Below are positions 41,098 to 52,027 of a stretch of DNA of 64,000 nucleotides, in pieces (the first letter of the stretch is position 1; the number at the start of each line of letters is the position of its first letter). The position numbers and the translations under genes are program-made. The notes under the pieces were generated by a model. It searched no databases. It saw nothing but the letters and a program-made list of their open reading frames with translations, and was not told where the DNA came from. The stretch comes from Alentia gelatinosa (Eukaryota; Annelida; Polychaeta; Phyllodocida; Polynoidae). The DNA lies in contig OX465584.1 in NCBI GenBank assembly GCA_950022655.1, positions 7,655,124 to 7,719,123 of the forward strand. Direction: 5' to 3'.

Positions 41098-41186
41098 GGC
41101 GATTTTTCATGCGAATTCGTGAAGTTCGCAGACGTTCGCATAGAGTTCGCTCTGTCGCATGAAATTCGCATGAAAAATCGCTTCTG
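41098..41186. repeat. Palindrome with GTTCGCA repeats
   Basis: Arms GCGATTTTTCATGCGAATTC and ATTCGCATGAAAAATCGC around several AGTTCGCA/TTCGCATA blocks. Followed by a family Q-like TGAAACGATAACCCTTGTAC. Confidence 0.7.
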
Positions 41187-41285
41187 TGGATCAAGCAGTC
41201 GCATGTAAATATCATGAAACGATAACCCTTGTACAAAGGTACAGGCAAGTGTCTTTATGTAAGTAAGATCTTAAATTATTCAACT

Positions 41286-41301
41286 CCCCCCCCCCCCCCC
41301 A
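41286..41301. repeat. Poly(C) run
   Basis: About 14 C residues. Confidence 0.9.
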
Positions 41302-41452
41302 GTATCGTAAGGTGTCTATGGTTTGACTTTCTGTATCGGAGCCATATCGGAAAGTCTAAATTTCTATCGTAGTGGGAGGGCGCCGCGCCTTATTGAGTAG
41401 TATAGAGAAACAGGCTTATTGTTTCCGTACGGATAAAATACGTGGTTTTTCT

Positions 41453-41642
41453 ATTGTTATATACCTTGAAATATCCAATTTTTAACCTTGCTTCTGGGGG
41501 AGTTTTTGGATTTCGCCACCGTACATGCCCCGTACGCCACGTACATACCCCGTACGTCACCTATAGGTGTCATATGGATATAAATACGACATGGGTAGGA
41601 GCGGGCCGTATGTGTAGGATATACTACCACAGGTATATAATA
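41453..41642. mobile_element. Group II body without clear hairpin
   Basis: Bounded by TTATATACCTTGAAATAT and CACAGGTATATAATAG, with GTACGCCACGTACATACCCC repeats inside. The hairpin is not recognisable. Confidence 0.5.
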
Positions 41643-41860
41643 GTATCCGCATTCTGCAACACGCGTCTCAGAGAGATGTGATTGCCTTTGTTGAGGACGT
41701 TGTTGATGTAAGACCTCAATCAGTATTCATGACCCGGACCCTCACCAACATCCCTCGTAACTTACTCTACATGGACACACCCACCAGTCACTCTCTTTCC
41801 CTCCTTTTTCCTGGTGGTTCATTTATTGATTTATTTTCTTATTTGTTTATTTATTCATTA

Positions 41861-42196
41861 CTATATACCCATGTTGTATATACTGTAAATACGCACCATT
41901 TTGCAATATAACGTAAAAATACTGTACGGATCACTGGTCCGTACACTAAAATACGGACCACCTTGCCATACAAATTTATTAAGATAATGGATGTTAAGCT
42001 AAATGAAATTAATGATTTCTTTTTTAATTTCGGGTATATAGTAAATATATAACGTCCAACCATGCTGTGCAATTTACAGAACGAGATGGTAATTTACAGT
42101 TTGTAGGGAACTCGGCGTAAACGCCTCGATCCGTACAAACCGTAAATTACCATCTCGTTCTATGAATTGTACAGCATGCTCAGGACGTTCTATATA
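41861..42196 (+). mobile_element. Group II hairpin element, complete
   Basis: 5' CTATATACCCATGTTGTATA, inverse CGGGTATATAGTAAATA at 42031-42047. The hairpin arms carry CCATGCTGTGCAATTTACAGA and AATTGTACAGCATGCTC, with AACGAGATGGTAATTTAC/GTAAATTACCATCTCGTT inside. The tip AACTCGGCGTAAACGCCTCG (42110-42129) matches group I tips. Relatives: 8628-8765 and 60495-60825. Confidence 0.85.
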
Positions 42197-42277
42197 ATTA
42201 TTTATTCAGTGATCAGGCAGTTCTGCCATTGGTAGTCTTCCGCTGCAGTATACAACATAGGATAGGAGTCCGCATTT

Positions 42278-42588
42278 GGTGCACCCCTCTCATAAGATCT
42301 CACACTCTCTAAGTCGTATTCTGTACTCTCACTACGCTCTATGGAGAAGAATTCTTAACGAACTAGGCTTAGAGCCTTGAGAATCCACTGGCCTGCCTCC
42401 CGTACGAAAGGCGTACATCAATGCAACCCAAAGATTCCTGTAATCTCAATGATGCGGGAATACTGTGTGCCAGTTGATTCTTAAGGCTCTAGTCTAGTTC
42501 GTAAAGAATTCTTCTCCCATAGATCGCAGTGAGAACCTTGTACAGAATACAACGTAGAGAATGTGAGATCTTGTGAGAGGGGTGCACC
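42278..42588. mobile_element. Foldback family M, complete copy
   Basis: GGTGCACCCCTCTCATAAGA at the left and its inverse TGAGAGGGGTGCACC at the right. Centre CTCCCGTACGAAAGGCGTAC. Same size as 356-662. Confidence 0.8.
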
Positions 42589-42789
42589 CTTGCAAGCATA
42601 TTTCACAAAATCATTGTACACATCAGGCCCTATGTACATATATACACCCCACAGTAAACCATAACCCATTAATGGAGGCAAACACTGAGATAATACCTAC
42701 TGATTACTAGGGATTAACGCACCTTACGCCCTGCACCCACCAACACTGATGGTCTATGATAGACCTCCCAATAGCCTACGATTAGACCA

Positions 42790-43105
42790 ACACTCGAATA
42801 TACAGCATATAGCCTATGATCCATGGGCGCTGCCATGATGCCCCCCGAGTAGGTGTTCTTCACTAATGGAGGTGAAAAAGTAGGTTTTCTTCACTAATGG
42901 AGGTGCAAAAGAAGTGAGTGATAATTGGGAAATGTCACAACTTTAGCCTTGCTCACATGTTTATATTGAGTGTTCCATATGGAAAATATGGGATGGGTGT
43001 AGAGAGTCAAGGGAACCATGGTAAAGTATTGAAAGGCAATTGAATTTCGTAAGAACAAAGAGCCAGAATACAGGTTTGTCCCCCGACCACCTAGTGACTG
43101 CTTCG
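42790..43105 (+). repeat. Dispersed repeat family S, copy 3
   Basis: CATATAGCCTATGATCCATG, two TTCTTCACTAATGGAGGTG units, AAGTGAGTGATAATTGGGAA, GGGTGTAGAGAGTCAAGG. Confidence 0.78.
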
Positions 43106-43129
43106 TGAACTAACAATGGCTCTGTCCCC

Positions 43130-43565
43130 TATAGTTCTTTTCTAATCCACGGGGCAAACAAAAAGGAAATCAATGCATTGCAAATAACACAAAATAGAGC
43201 GCTTAGGACAATAACAATGAAATGGAATACAAGACAAAATAATGAGCACTTGCACAGAGAAACCAACATAGATTTCCTTGATGCAAGAAGAAACATGCAA
43301 TTACTGAATATAATGTTTAAACAATCTAAAATCTCAATAATGGAGATACTAGGGCATGGATTACAGGAAGTAAAAATAATATAAGATTTAACAAAGAAAG
43401 GATCATAATTAGTACTTATTTTCAATCTCCTGTTTACCGAGGTAACAGTTTATGGGACAAATTATCGTCCACAACACAGAGATTAACAGATACGAAGGAG
43501 TATAAAAAGGAGATGAAAGAAAATTTCTCTGTGTACGACTGGAGATGAATAGTAAGGTTAATTAA
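43130..43565 (+). pseudogene. LINE C-terminal fragment, frameshifted
   Basis: One frame reads ALQITQNRALRTITMKW, HLHRETNIDFLDARRNMQLL and ends near 43384. A different frame continues with RGNSLWDKLSST and KKEMKENFSVYDWR to a stop at about 43547. Both match the order of blocks in C-terminal tails of Jockey/CR1-type LINEs (LQ..QNRALR...LWDxLP). At least one frameshift separates them. No catalytic domain remains. Confidence 0.75.
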
Positions 43566-43689
43566 TGTCATCGAGGATGAAAACGATGTGATACTATCAC
43601 CCTCATACTCATACTATCATCTACCTTGTTTATTTTGTTATTTTTATCAATAAGATTAACATGTGTACATGTATGTTATGTGTTGTCAT

Positions 43690-44205
43690 GTTTATTATAT
43701 ACCTGTGCCAGTATGTTACACAAATACCAACCTCTGCTAGGGTATTGGTATTAAATATATACCGGCACAGTATGGTGGTATAAAATGATGTACCACCCTA
43801 CTTTGAATACAAATTCTGATTGGCTGAAAAAAATTGCACTGACCTACTTAGGAAGTGTTGGCTGTGACTTGCACAAGGATCACAGGAGTTGAAGGGAAAA
43901 AAACGAGTAAAAAATGTGCTTGGAGCATATTCTGTGCTTGACTTTCATTAAGATGTCAAGAGATGTACCAGCACACTTTGAATCCAGCTCAGACGTTGTC
44001 ATATTTCCTTATATAATTAATCAAATACTTATATTTGAAGGTATATAATAAAATAAAAATGTATTACCTTACTGGTACATACTCACATACCTTGTTTCTT
44101 TTGATTAAAATATTCCCTTGGCTCTGCGAGCTCGTGGAATATTTTTATCGAAAGAAACGCGGTATGTGAGTATGTACCAGTAAGGAATATACATTTTATC
44201 TTACT
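43690..44205 (+). mobile_element. Group II hairpin element, long body
   Basis: TTATATACCTGTGCCAGTAT at the left, internal TATATACCGGCACAGTATG at 43753, inverse TTTGAAGGTATATAATAAAA at 44034-44053. The hairpin arms carry TTACCTTACTGGTACATACTC and GAGTATGTACCAGTAAGG, with tip TTGGCTCTGCGAGCTCG. Confidence 0.75.
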
Positions 44206-44434
44206 ATTACATGGTGGAAGATCTCAATTCAGTGAGAACCGATGTCAATTAAAAGAAAAAAATCGATTGGAAACGGAGAAATCGTAGCCTATCGCGAGGT
44301 CCCCCAACGATTCTAATCATGGACATTGGTGTCTATCATAGACCATCGGAACGGCTTTGCAGGACATAAAACGTAAACCATGGTCCCGATTGGCTCACGA
44401 TTGAATTCGTGTACCAATGTAGATCTCAGATGAG

Positions 44435-44703
44435 GTGAAGCTGAGTGACGATTACGGCCCATCCAAACGAGTGGAGTATTGTGTATTTTACAATTCGAGT
44501 GCAGTTCTGGATTTATCTCACCCCTTTCTATGACATTAAATAGCATCACAATAATTAGAATATACCTAAAAAATCCATACGACGTCATATCACATTCACT
44601 ACGCCACTTATATTATGGCGTAGTATTGTTACTTTACGGGAGTGATCATTGAGTGTGATCATTGAGTGTTATTCCTCTGGCTAAAATTGTACCAGGGGTG
44701 AGA
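44435..44703 (-). mobile_element. Group I family C, first arm lost
   Basis: GGTGAAGCTGAGTGACGATT, CAAACGAGTGGAGTATTG, TTTATCTCACCCCTTTC, the body with ACTACGCCAC and a duplicated GTGATCATTGA, ending CCAGGGGTGAGATGAA. The outer arm beyond the tip is missing. Confidence 0.75.
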
Positions 44704-44709
44704 TGAAAT

Positions 44710-45214
44710 GTAATATCATATTTGACGAAATGCTGGCACAGTTTTGTAAGCATAGCCACGCCCCATGTAATAATCGAGGTCATTGTGTGTATGAATACAT
44801 GATCTACGCAGTGAATTGTGACCTTCCGCTCCAGCGAAATTGAAAAGGATGGGCTTTTATGAAATGGAAGTCATGGCAAACATTGACAGGTGACCTCTGC
44901 ATCTATCAGGGTGGAAGCGATCATGGTCGTATCTGCAGCACATTAAATGAAACCCTCCATTGCTGCCTGTCACTCTATGCTGATGCATCATCTGTTATAT
45001 TTTCACGAAGCCCTTTGCCACATCAACAAAAGCATATCAAGTATCCACTTCGGTCAGTGCACGAGTGATGAAGCTCTATGTGAAACATACTGACGATTAA
45101 CATATTATCGCCCAGGAACAGTCAACACCAGGTGTCGCTCTCTCTAACTCCTGGTTTCCGGTTCCGTTACGTAGCTGGTTACTCGCAGGTTGCGGAGATT
45201 GCAATTTCCGTCAA
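44710..45214. other. Unassigned sequence
   Basis: No gene recognised. The 69-codon ORF at 44859 lacks any similarity I know. Confidence 0.35.
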
Positions 45215-45605
45215 TTGATGACTAGGAGTAAATGGTATGTTCATCATTGATGAATGAGGGTGGAATTATGAAAAAATAATAATTGAAATGTTTTGGCTAC
45301 ATTCAGTATATATATGGATCATTTTTAGTAACCCACTTGCACCCATTCAACTTGCCATTTCTTCAACTGGCTGAGTCTCGGATCCAACTATATCAATAGG
45401 GTATTTCGGTCTTGAGTGATTGGTCATGGTCGGTTTGGCATGATTCTAATACACTGATACACTGGCACCCTGCTCCTTTGCCAGTAGCACAGTGAGAAGC
45501 AGACAGATAGTGAAGGGATAGTGTTTTTGAAGTATGATTGAAGCCTATATGTAACCACTCTAACCTTTGGGCAACGTATATTTTAGGGTGCAAGCACGCT
45601 CTATA
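45215..45605 (+). repeat. Dispersed repeat family R, copy 3
   Basis: GACTAGGAGTAAATGGTATG, CCCACTTGCACCCATTCAAC, GGTCTTGAGTGATTGGTCAT and GCAAGCACGCTCTATA. Confidence 0.72.
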
Positions 45606-45726
45606 TACACAATATTGACCGGTTTCAGATACAAGCGGCCGTATGCGCCGAGGAGTTGACGCGTAGTAATACCCGAGCGTATGCGAGGTTATTGCGTACG
45701 TAGGGTCAATTCCTAGGAGCATACTC

Positions 45727-46029
45727 TCGTAAAACTGGATGAGTTTTGATCTTGGCCACTGTATGCCACGACTGGAGTTTGGCATAGCGACTTCATGAGG
45801 CGAAGCCGAGTGAAGTCCGGAGCCAAAACTTCAGGAGTGGAATGCGGTGGCCATGATTAAAACGAATCAGGTTTTGATTTTATCCTACCCCATCTCCTCG
45901 ATTTTGGAATATTACGTGATAACAATTCTGTATGCTATTAGTGGCATATAAAACTCTGTATGCCAGTCAGCGTGGCATACGGAAACCAAATGTTAAGCCT
46001 ATGGGGTTTTATACTAGGGGTAGGATAAA
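45727..46029 (-). mobile_element. Group I family A1, copy 3
   Basis: Matches 24506-24809 along its full length. Tip CATGAGGCGAAGCCGAGTGA at 45793-45812, internal TTTATCCTACCCCATCTCC, terminus CTAGGGGTAGGATAAA. Confidence 0.9.
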
Positions 46030-46157
46030 ACCTTTTTCATCTGCAACTAGTCTATATTGTGTTTTTTATTCACCTTTCCCGCATGGTAGCATGCCGACAT
46101 TTATTTCAATAACGCACTACTTTTCCCAACATCATAATAAGTGGACACCACCCTTAA

Positions 46158-46445
46158 TTATCTTTGCCTGGTATTAGCGTCCATAGGCTTAAAATTGGGA
46201 ACTCGTACTCAATAGGCTTGCGAGTACGGTAACTCAAACTTAATTGGTGATAAATAGATTTCCAGGCTAAGATAAAATTAGAAAATATCCATGCTTTGTC
46301 CCCATTTGCCATCTCGTTTGGAGCGCTTCGGAATATTCACTCATCTATTGCCTCGTTCATATTACTGCGCAGTCCATACTCGTTGGCGAATTTTTCATGC
46401 ACCAGATCTAATTCAAATTGAAATATATTTTCAACAGAGAATTCT
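46158..46445 (+). mobile_element. Group I family G, copy 1
   Basis: TTATCTTTGCCTGGTATTAG, CCATAGGCTTAAAATTGGG, inverse CCAGGCTAAGATAAAATTAG. The hairpin has CCATTTGCCATCTCGTTTGG and GTTGGCGAATTTTTCATGC, with tip ACTCATCTATTGCCTCGTTC. Ends use GCTAAGATAA instead of GGTGAGATAA, so it is a divergent subfamily. Confidence 0.75.
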
Positions 46446-46532
46446 ATCCATGTGTGATACATGGGTCAGATTTTTGAAACCTGCTATATTACGGTTTCTT
46501 CCTGGGATCAGACACTCAAAAAATAATTTTAG

Positions 46533-46856
46533 AATAATAGAGGGAAACTATGTTCCGGTGAAAGGAAGTCAAAGTTACGAGGAAAAATTACTGCCCAAGG
46601 CCCTGGCCGCGGGCAGTAATTTTTCCAAGCCTTACCGAGTAATTTTGACTTCCTTTCACTGGTACTTGGTTTCCCTATTCCTATATACCTTCAAATGTGG
46701 TTTAATAAGAGACAATCTGATTGGTCTAAATGTCAACCTTGGGTAGTATACGGCAACCTTGGGTAGTATACCAACCTTGGGTAGTATCAGATAGTTACTC
46801 CACCCCCCAGAGCGTGGTGTAAGCATAGAGTGTACAGCCATAGGTATATAGGAATA
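46533..46856 (-). mobile_element. Group II family H, copy 2
   Basis: The hairpin has GGTGAAAGGAAGTCAAAGTTACG and AATTTTGACTTCCTTTCACTGG around GGCCCTGGCCGCGGGC. Then TATATACCTTCAAATGTGG and a body with three tandem CAACCTTGGGTAGTATA blocks, ending CCATAGGTATATAGGAAT. Confidence 0.82.
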
Positions 46857-47140
46857 CTTCTTTTTATATTTTATATTAGTCCCCTACCAAGTACCTTCCA
46901 GAAAAACATTATTCCAACAAAATCAGACAAATGGTTCAGATTTGAGAGCCTTTTGAAATTGTTTATAATACTGCATATTGTCCACCCCCCTAAAATATTT
47001 GAAATTTCAAGAAATGTTATAAAAGGTTATAATTTGAGAAAAACTGATATTATATAGTGACATATGTTATATTTGACCCAAAACACCTCAATAACATATT
47101 AGATATGAAACAAAAGCTATGAGCATATTTAGGTGTTGGG
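46857..47140. other. AT-rich unassigned sequence
   Basis: No recognised gene. Confidence 0.35.
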
Positions 47141-47144
47141 CCAC

Positions 47145-47725
47145 ACAGGGGTGTCGGACAACACGAGGGGTGTCGGACAACACGTTTTTTAAATCACTCA
47201 GAACAATGGACAAAATAATATTTGTGACTATAATCCTTTATATTCTTAATCAAATGATAGAAATCTTTGTTTTTCAAAGCAAACCACTCAATTATTGATA
47301 AGAAACAACCCCAAATTCATGACTTATATCAGAGCGTGTTGTCCGACACCCCGGGGTGTCGGACAACACATCTTCAGTTTTTTAACCACAAGAAGTACAT
47401 TTTTTTGTTTAGGAAAAAAGTAAAGTGGGTATTTATAAGTGGTAGGAATACTTAACATATAGAGGGATATTTGTTATTCTATTATGATTATTATTTCTTC
47501 TATACATCTTTTAACAGGTGTGTAGTCCTAAAGCCCATTTTTTGGAAAAATATCATCATGGAATCACAATATTTTTTATATCAGAATAGATAACCCCATT
47601 GTATTCAAACTTTCAGGCATCACAGTAGGGATTTTGGTCAACATCTCACAACAAAGGAAAATTAATTTCTTATTGTATATCTCTTTAGTATTATGCTCTC
47701 AAAATTGGGGTGTCAGACAACATGC
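47145..47725. repeat. Block with dispersed GGGGTGTCGGACAACAC motifs
   Basis: The motif occurs at about 47148, 47168, inverted and direct as a perfect 34-bp dyad at 47336-47369, and as GGGGTGTCAGACAACATG at 47707. AT-rich sequence lies between. Possibly one element bounded by motif copies. Confidence 0.6.
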
Positions 47726-48480
47726 TCTATAGGTCTCTCTGTTGGAAAATTTAAAGGTCCTGGATAGTTTTGACCATTTTCATATTTTTTCAAACTTTTA
47801 CCAATTTTCAAAACTATATTGTCTACACTTTGCATGACATATGCTTTAAACACGTTGATAAAAACAATTGGCTCAAAATTGTGCCTAATAGACTTTGGAA
47901 AAAAACTGAAAATCATGAAAAACACTGTTTTTGTTGATTTTCGTAAGGAAATATTCCTCAGAGCTATACAAAACCCTATATTGGAATTAAAGACCATCAA
48001 AAGATGCATCGAAAAATGCCACTTTTCCATCGATGAGATAGGTTTATACAAAATCAGCCTTAAATAACCTATTTTGGGTAATTTAGCAGGTTTCAAAAAT
48101 CTGACCAGTATACCGAATTTCATCATTTGTTAATGATTAAATCGATTTTGATTAGTTTGACAATTCGAACTGATTCACAGGGACTGCACCATTCGGCCTG
48201 CTTGTCTCAGAAATACTACTGCATCGCTCGATATGCATCAGTGTGTATCGGCGTTTATATTGTATGGACGATAGTGTCGACGCCCACGACAACTTTTATG
48301 CTACCCTGAATAAAAGAGGTCGTAGTATGTCGTTTATCTTTCAATTCATCGTATCGGCCAGCCTCACCCAAACATTGCATTGATCGATCTAGTGTTTCAC
48401 GTTTCATAACAACATATTCAGTAGTTTTATGAGAGATTTGGCAAATACCATAACATAGTTACTATAAGTCTAAGGAATTT
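47726..48480. other. AT-rich unassigned sequence
   Basis: An ORF of 137 codons on the minus strand (47713-48126) shows no family features I recognise. Confidence 0.35.
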
Positions 48481-48815
48481 GAGATTTGAGCTCTTCAATT
48501 CTAAAAGTTACTGCTGATCCAATATTCCACATATAATACGCAAAGGGAGTTTATTCCAGAGTTTGCCCCATAGTACATCAGACCCCTGATAACATTCACC
48601 CCGTGGTAGCATGGTTTTAAATACAGGAGCTTGTTGCAGTCGAGTTGACCAAAAGTTTATCAACATGTTAATAAATCCAGTCAGTGACAATAGAACATTG
48701 GAAACACCCCCTATTTGAATTGGTTATGTAATTTGCCTGCTACAAGTTCACCGACAAATATATGATCTGGGAAGCAATCGTTCAATTCTGAATCGGTAGA
48801 TGTGCACTGGACTTT
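48481..48815 (-). repeat. Repeat shared with 34820-35020, possible LINE remnant
   Basis: The minus-strand frame has GKLWNKLPLRIICGIL, weakly like a LINE C-terminal W.LP motif, upstream of blocks shared with 34820-35020. Assignment uncertain. Confidence 0.35.
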
Positions 48816-48821
48816 AACCTA

Positions 48822-49942
48822 CACTGTAAAAGATTTCCGTAAAATATACAGGATACTACCGTAAACATGGACAGTATATCACTGTAATCTTATCCACAGT
48901 TCTATACCGTATATTTGATACCAATAAACAGTATTCAACTGTAAAAATATTCAGGACTGTAATCCACCCAATCTACGGTCAGTTTACAGTATAAATCTGT
49001 AAATATTAACATATTAGATACACTTAGATTAACTCCAATATCAGCAACAAATAAAAGTGGAGAATAAAATGCAAGAGTTAACTTCATCAAATTGTGTAAT
49101 AGATATTCACCAATCTCCTGTGAAGTTCCTGCCATTTAGAGCACATTTATTCTCAAGTTGTCATGACATCAATATCATAAAGGGGATTAGACACCACTTT
49201 CATAGGATATTTCTAAAACATATGTAGGATTAACTTCATCCTACTATATCAAATGCAGCCTTGTACTGTCAGATTCTGATGAGTATTCCTGTAAAATAGT
49301 TTGAACTAATAACATTAGAGTTGAAAAACTTAAATGTTGAAATATCATTGATAATAATTATTAATGATACTGATAAGCCAATAGGCTGATAGAGAATATA
49401 TGGTGGTAGCCAATACAAAATATTCACTTTTATATTTATAATCTCCTAGGGGCCATTCATAAAATGCAATGTGCACTGAGGGGGGGGGGGGATCGGAGGG
49501 TCAAGGATTTAGGAAATTCTGCATATGCTCTTTCTTTGATCAATTGCATAAAAGTTTGGGAGGAGGGGTTGGAGGTTTGAAATTTCAGAAATTCTGTATA
49601 CATATTCTATAGGTGGCCCTCTACATATAACAATTCTCAAGAACCTCAATAACAAGATTTCTGGTATATGTATAACGAAGGGCTGTGCATATAGTATATT
49701 TCATACAGCTTTGCTCCTCTGTATTTACAGGTCTGAACCGTTTTCAAAATACAGTTTATTACAGTGAAAATTCATGGTCTGAAATATATTACAGTTTAAA
49801 CCGTTAGGAAAAATACAGTCTAGGACAGTTATAATTTACGGTCAAAAATATGATACGGTCACCCGTACAATTAACGGTATTTCCCTGGCACCCCAGTTGC
49901 CTGGGAAATACCGTAAAATTCACGGGAGATTTTTTTACAGTG
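48822..49942. mobile_element. 1.1-kb element with CACTGTAAAA TIR and TA duplication
   Basis: TA at 48820-48821 and 49943-49944. The left end is CACTGTAAAAGATTTCCGT; the right end is the inverse of CACTGTAAAAAAATCTCCCG. Subterminal ACAGT/ACTGTAA repeats are frequent on both sides. No transposase ORF. TIR and TA target fit a Tc1/mariner-type non-autonomous element. The centre (49000-49640) is otherwise unassigned and has a G-run at 49481. Confidence 0.65.
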
Positions 49943-50286
49943 TATGCAGTGTATTTGAGCACGCTTCCCACGCTCAATCTGAGGATCACAACGCCCACTC
50001 CGATCAATACTCACGGGAGCGTGACGTCAATGCCTAGTGACGTGTTGATGACGTAGTGTCACCTTCAAGACAAGGTCACCTATTGAATACACTCTCCAAG
50101 CACACCTTCTAATGATCCAATGCGCTCACCAACCATTCCCCGAGGGTCTGCCTGTATACTCGCCTACACGTTTCCCAGGGGTTGTTCAGATGTTTCGGTG
50201 TATGGATATTTATCTGACCCCTCTTAAAAATCTCCATAGGCGTAATATGGTGTAATTGTTTGCCGCGGTTATGCCATAGAATAGCT

Positions 50287-50694
50287 TTATCTCACCCATG
50301 GTACAAGTTTAGCTATATGAATAACGTTAGAAGAAAAAAATACTCAACGATCACCCCAGTAAAGTGACAATACTACGCCATGGTCGTGGCGGAGTGAATA
50401 TGAGATGATGTCATATGCTATTAACCATGGTTAATAGCATATGACATCATCTCATATAAATCACAGTTGCAACTGGATTTGAAAGTAATTTTAATTATTC
50501 TGTAAATTACTATCTAATGTCAGTGAAAGGGGTGACATAAATCCAGAATTCCCCTTAAATCATAAAATAAATAATTCTACACAGACTTGGATGGGACGTG
50601 ATCGTCACTCGGATTCGCCTCGATGGCAATTGCAGCCCATCCATACTAGTGGAGTATTGTCTTTTTATATGATTCTCGATGCAGTTCTATATGA
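50287..50694 (+). mobile_element. Group I family C with an added perfect palindrome
   Basis: 5' TTTATCTCACCCATGGTACA, AATACTCAACGATCACCCC, inverse AGGGGTGACATAAATCC near 50529, tip CACTCGGATTCGCCTCGATG, 3' ATTCTCGATGCAGTTCTAT. Within the body, GAGATGATGTCATATG is duplicated in inverse to give the palindrome at 50398-50457. Confidence 0.85.
50398..50457. repeat. 60-bp perfect palindrome without spacer
   Basis: Symmetric about 50427/50428 (CCATGG centre). In other family C copies this position has only the single-orientation sequence. Confidence 0.9.
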
Positions 50695-50924
50695 ATATGC
50701 CAGGCTTGATAAAATTGAAAACATCTATATCTTTCCTTCCTGGAGACTACGTATTTAGTGGGTGATAAAATACACACCATATCAGGGGCGTCAGAACATT
50801 TTGAAAGTGGGGGGGGCGAACTAAAAATTGCTGACTTTGTTCTTGGTATGAAGTTTGACATTGACCTGTTCCACTGGATTTAGCGTAAATCCGTGAAAAG
50901 TCAGTTCTTAGCCTTCATTACATG

Positions 50925-51290
50925 TGAAAAAGTCAGACTTTGACATTTTTCCAGGGTAAAAAGTCAGAGCTTAGCAGTCATTGCATGCTAAAAAGTCAGA
51001 CTTTGACATTTTTCCACGATGAAAAGTCAGGGCTTAGCCATTATTGCATGGTAAAAGATCAGACATTGACACTTTTCCACAGTGAAAAGTCAGAGCTTAG
51101 CCATCATTGCACAGTAAAAGGTCAGACTTTGACACTTTTCCACGATGAAAAGTCAGGGCTTAGCCATTATTGCATGGTAAAAGATCAGACATTGACACTT
51201 TTCCACGATGAAAAGTCAGGGCTTAGCCATTATTGCATGCTAAAAAGTTAGATTTAAACATTTTTCTATGTTGAAAAATCAAGACAGTTT
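50925..51290 (+). repeat. Minisatellite of about 62 bp, six units
   Basis: The unit has AAAGTCAGACTTTGACA, TTTTTCCACGATGAAAAGTC and AGGGCTTAGCCATTATTGCA. The units stay open in one frame (103 codons, period about 21 residues), but there is no start context or homology. Confidence 0.92.
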
Positions 51291-52025
51291 TTACACTTGA
51301 TTGAGTTAAATTTGAAGGTGCTGACTTTTTTGGGCTGGCAAAATTAGAACGAGTCCAAAGGAGCCAGTTTTCACTAATAGCCGACAATATTTTAAAATCA
51401 GCAGGTGGCGCCACTGTGAATTGCGGGATATGCCTTTAGGTGTTGTTTAACAAGAAGCACTCACACACCTGACACAATATCAGTCACTTCTGTAGCTCTT
51501 TCTTACATTGTCTTCCTTTCCTTTCACTTTACATTCATTGTATTTGATTGTGGTCTCTCGGGTGCTCCAATTTTCATTTTAGCTTTTAATTACTAATAGA
51601 CCTCACCTTCCTTAACGCCGAACTGATTCTTCCTCTCACACAAGTTGCCATCCTTTGATATTTTTTCAACATTGCCTTCCCCTCTTAAGAGATCTTTCTT
51701 CTCTAGTTCATTTGTTATTTTGGCATGCAACACCTACTTGAGAGTATAAAAGCATGTAATTAAAAACAGCTTCGGCCATCCTACGCTGTTTTAAGCAGTG
51801 AAATCCTGCATCAAATCATGGACATGTGTGTTTATCATAGGCCGTCGGAACGGCTCTAGAGGACAAGAAATGTATATTTTTGGAATAGTGAATGAATCTA
51901 AATAATCTTCAAGGCTATGTACAACATATCATGATATTATTTTTCAGCTGATAAATCTGTAGTGGGGTGGGAATCCAGCAGTGTTTGTGTGTTCTATGGA
52001 AGGTGGCGTGACGTGCCGATTCATA
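51291..52025. other. Unassigned sequence
   Basis: 51818-51880 shares CATAGGCCGTCGGAACGGCTC-like blocks with 44320-44370. Nothing else recognised. Confidence 0.35.
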
Positions 52026-52027
52026 CT

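Noticed and set aside
47713..48126. 137-codon minus-strand ORF as a gene
   Set aside because: AT-rich sequence, no recognisable domain, no supporting promoter or splice context.
50940..51251. 103-codon repetitive protein with spaced His/Cys
   Set aside because: The His and Cys positions simply follow the 62-bp repeat; no zinc-finger spacing or start context.
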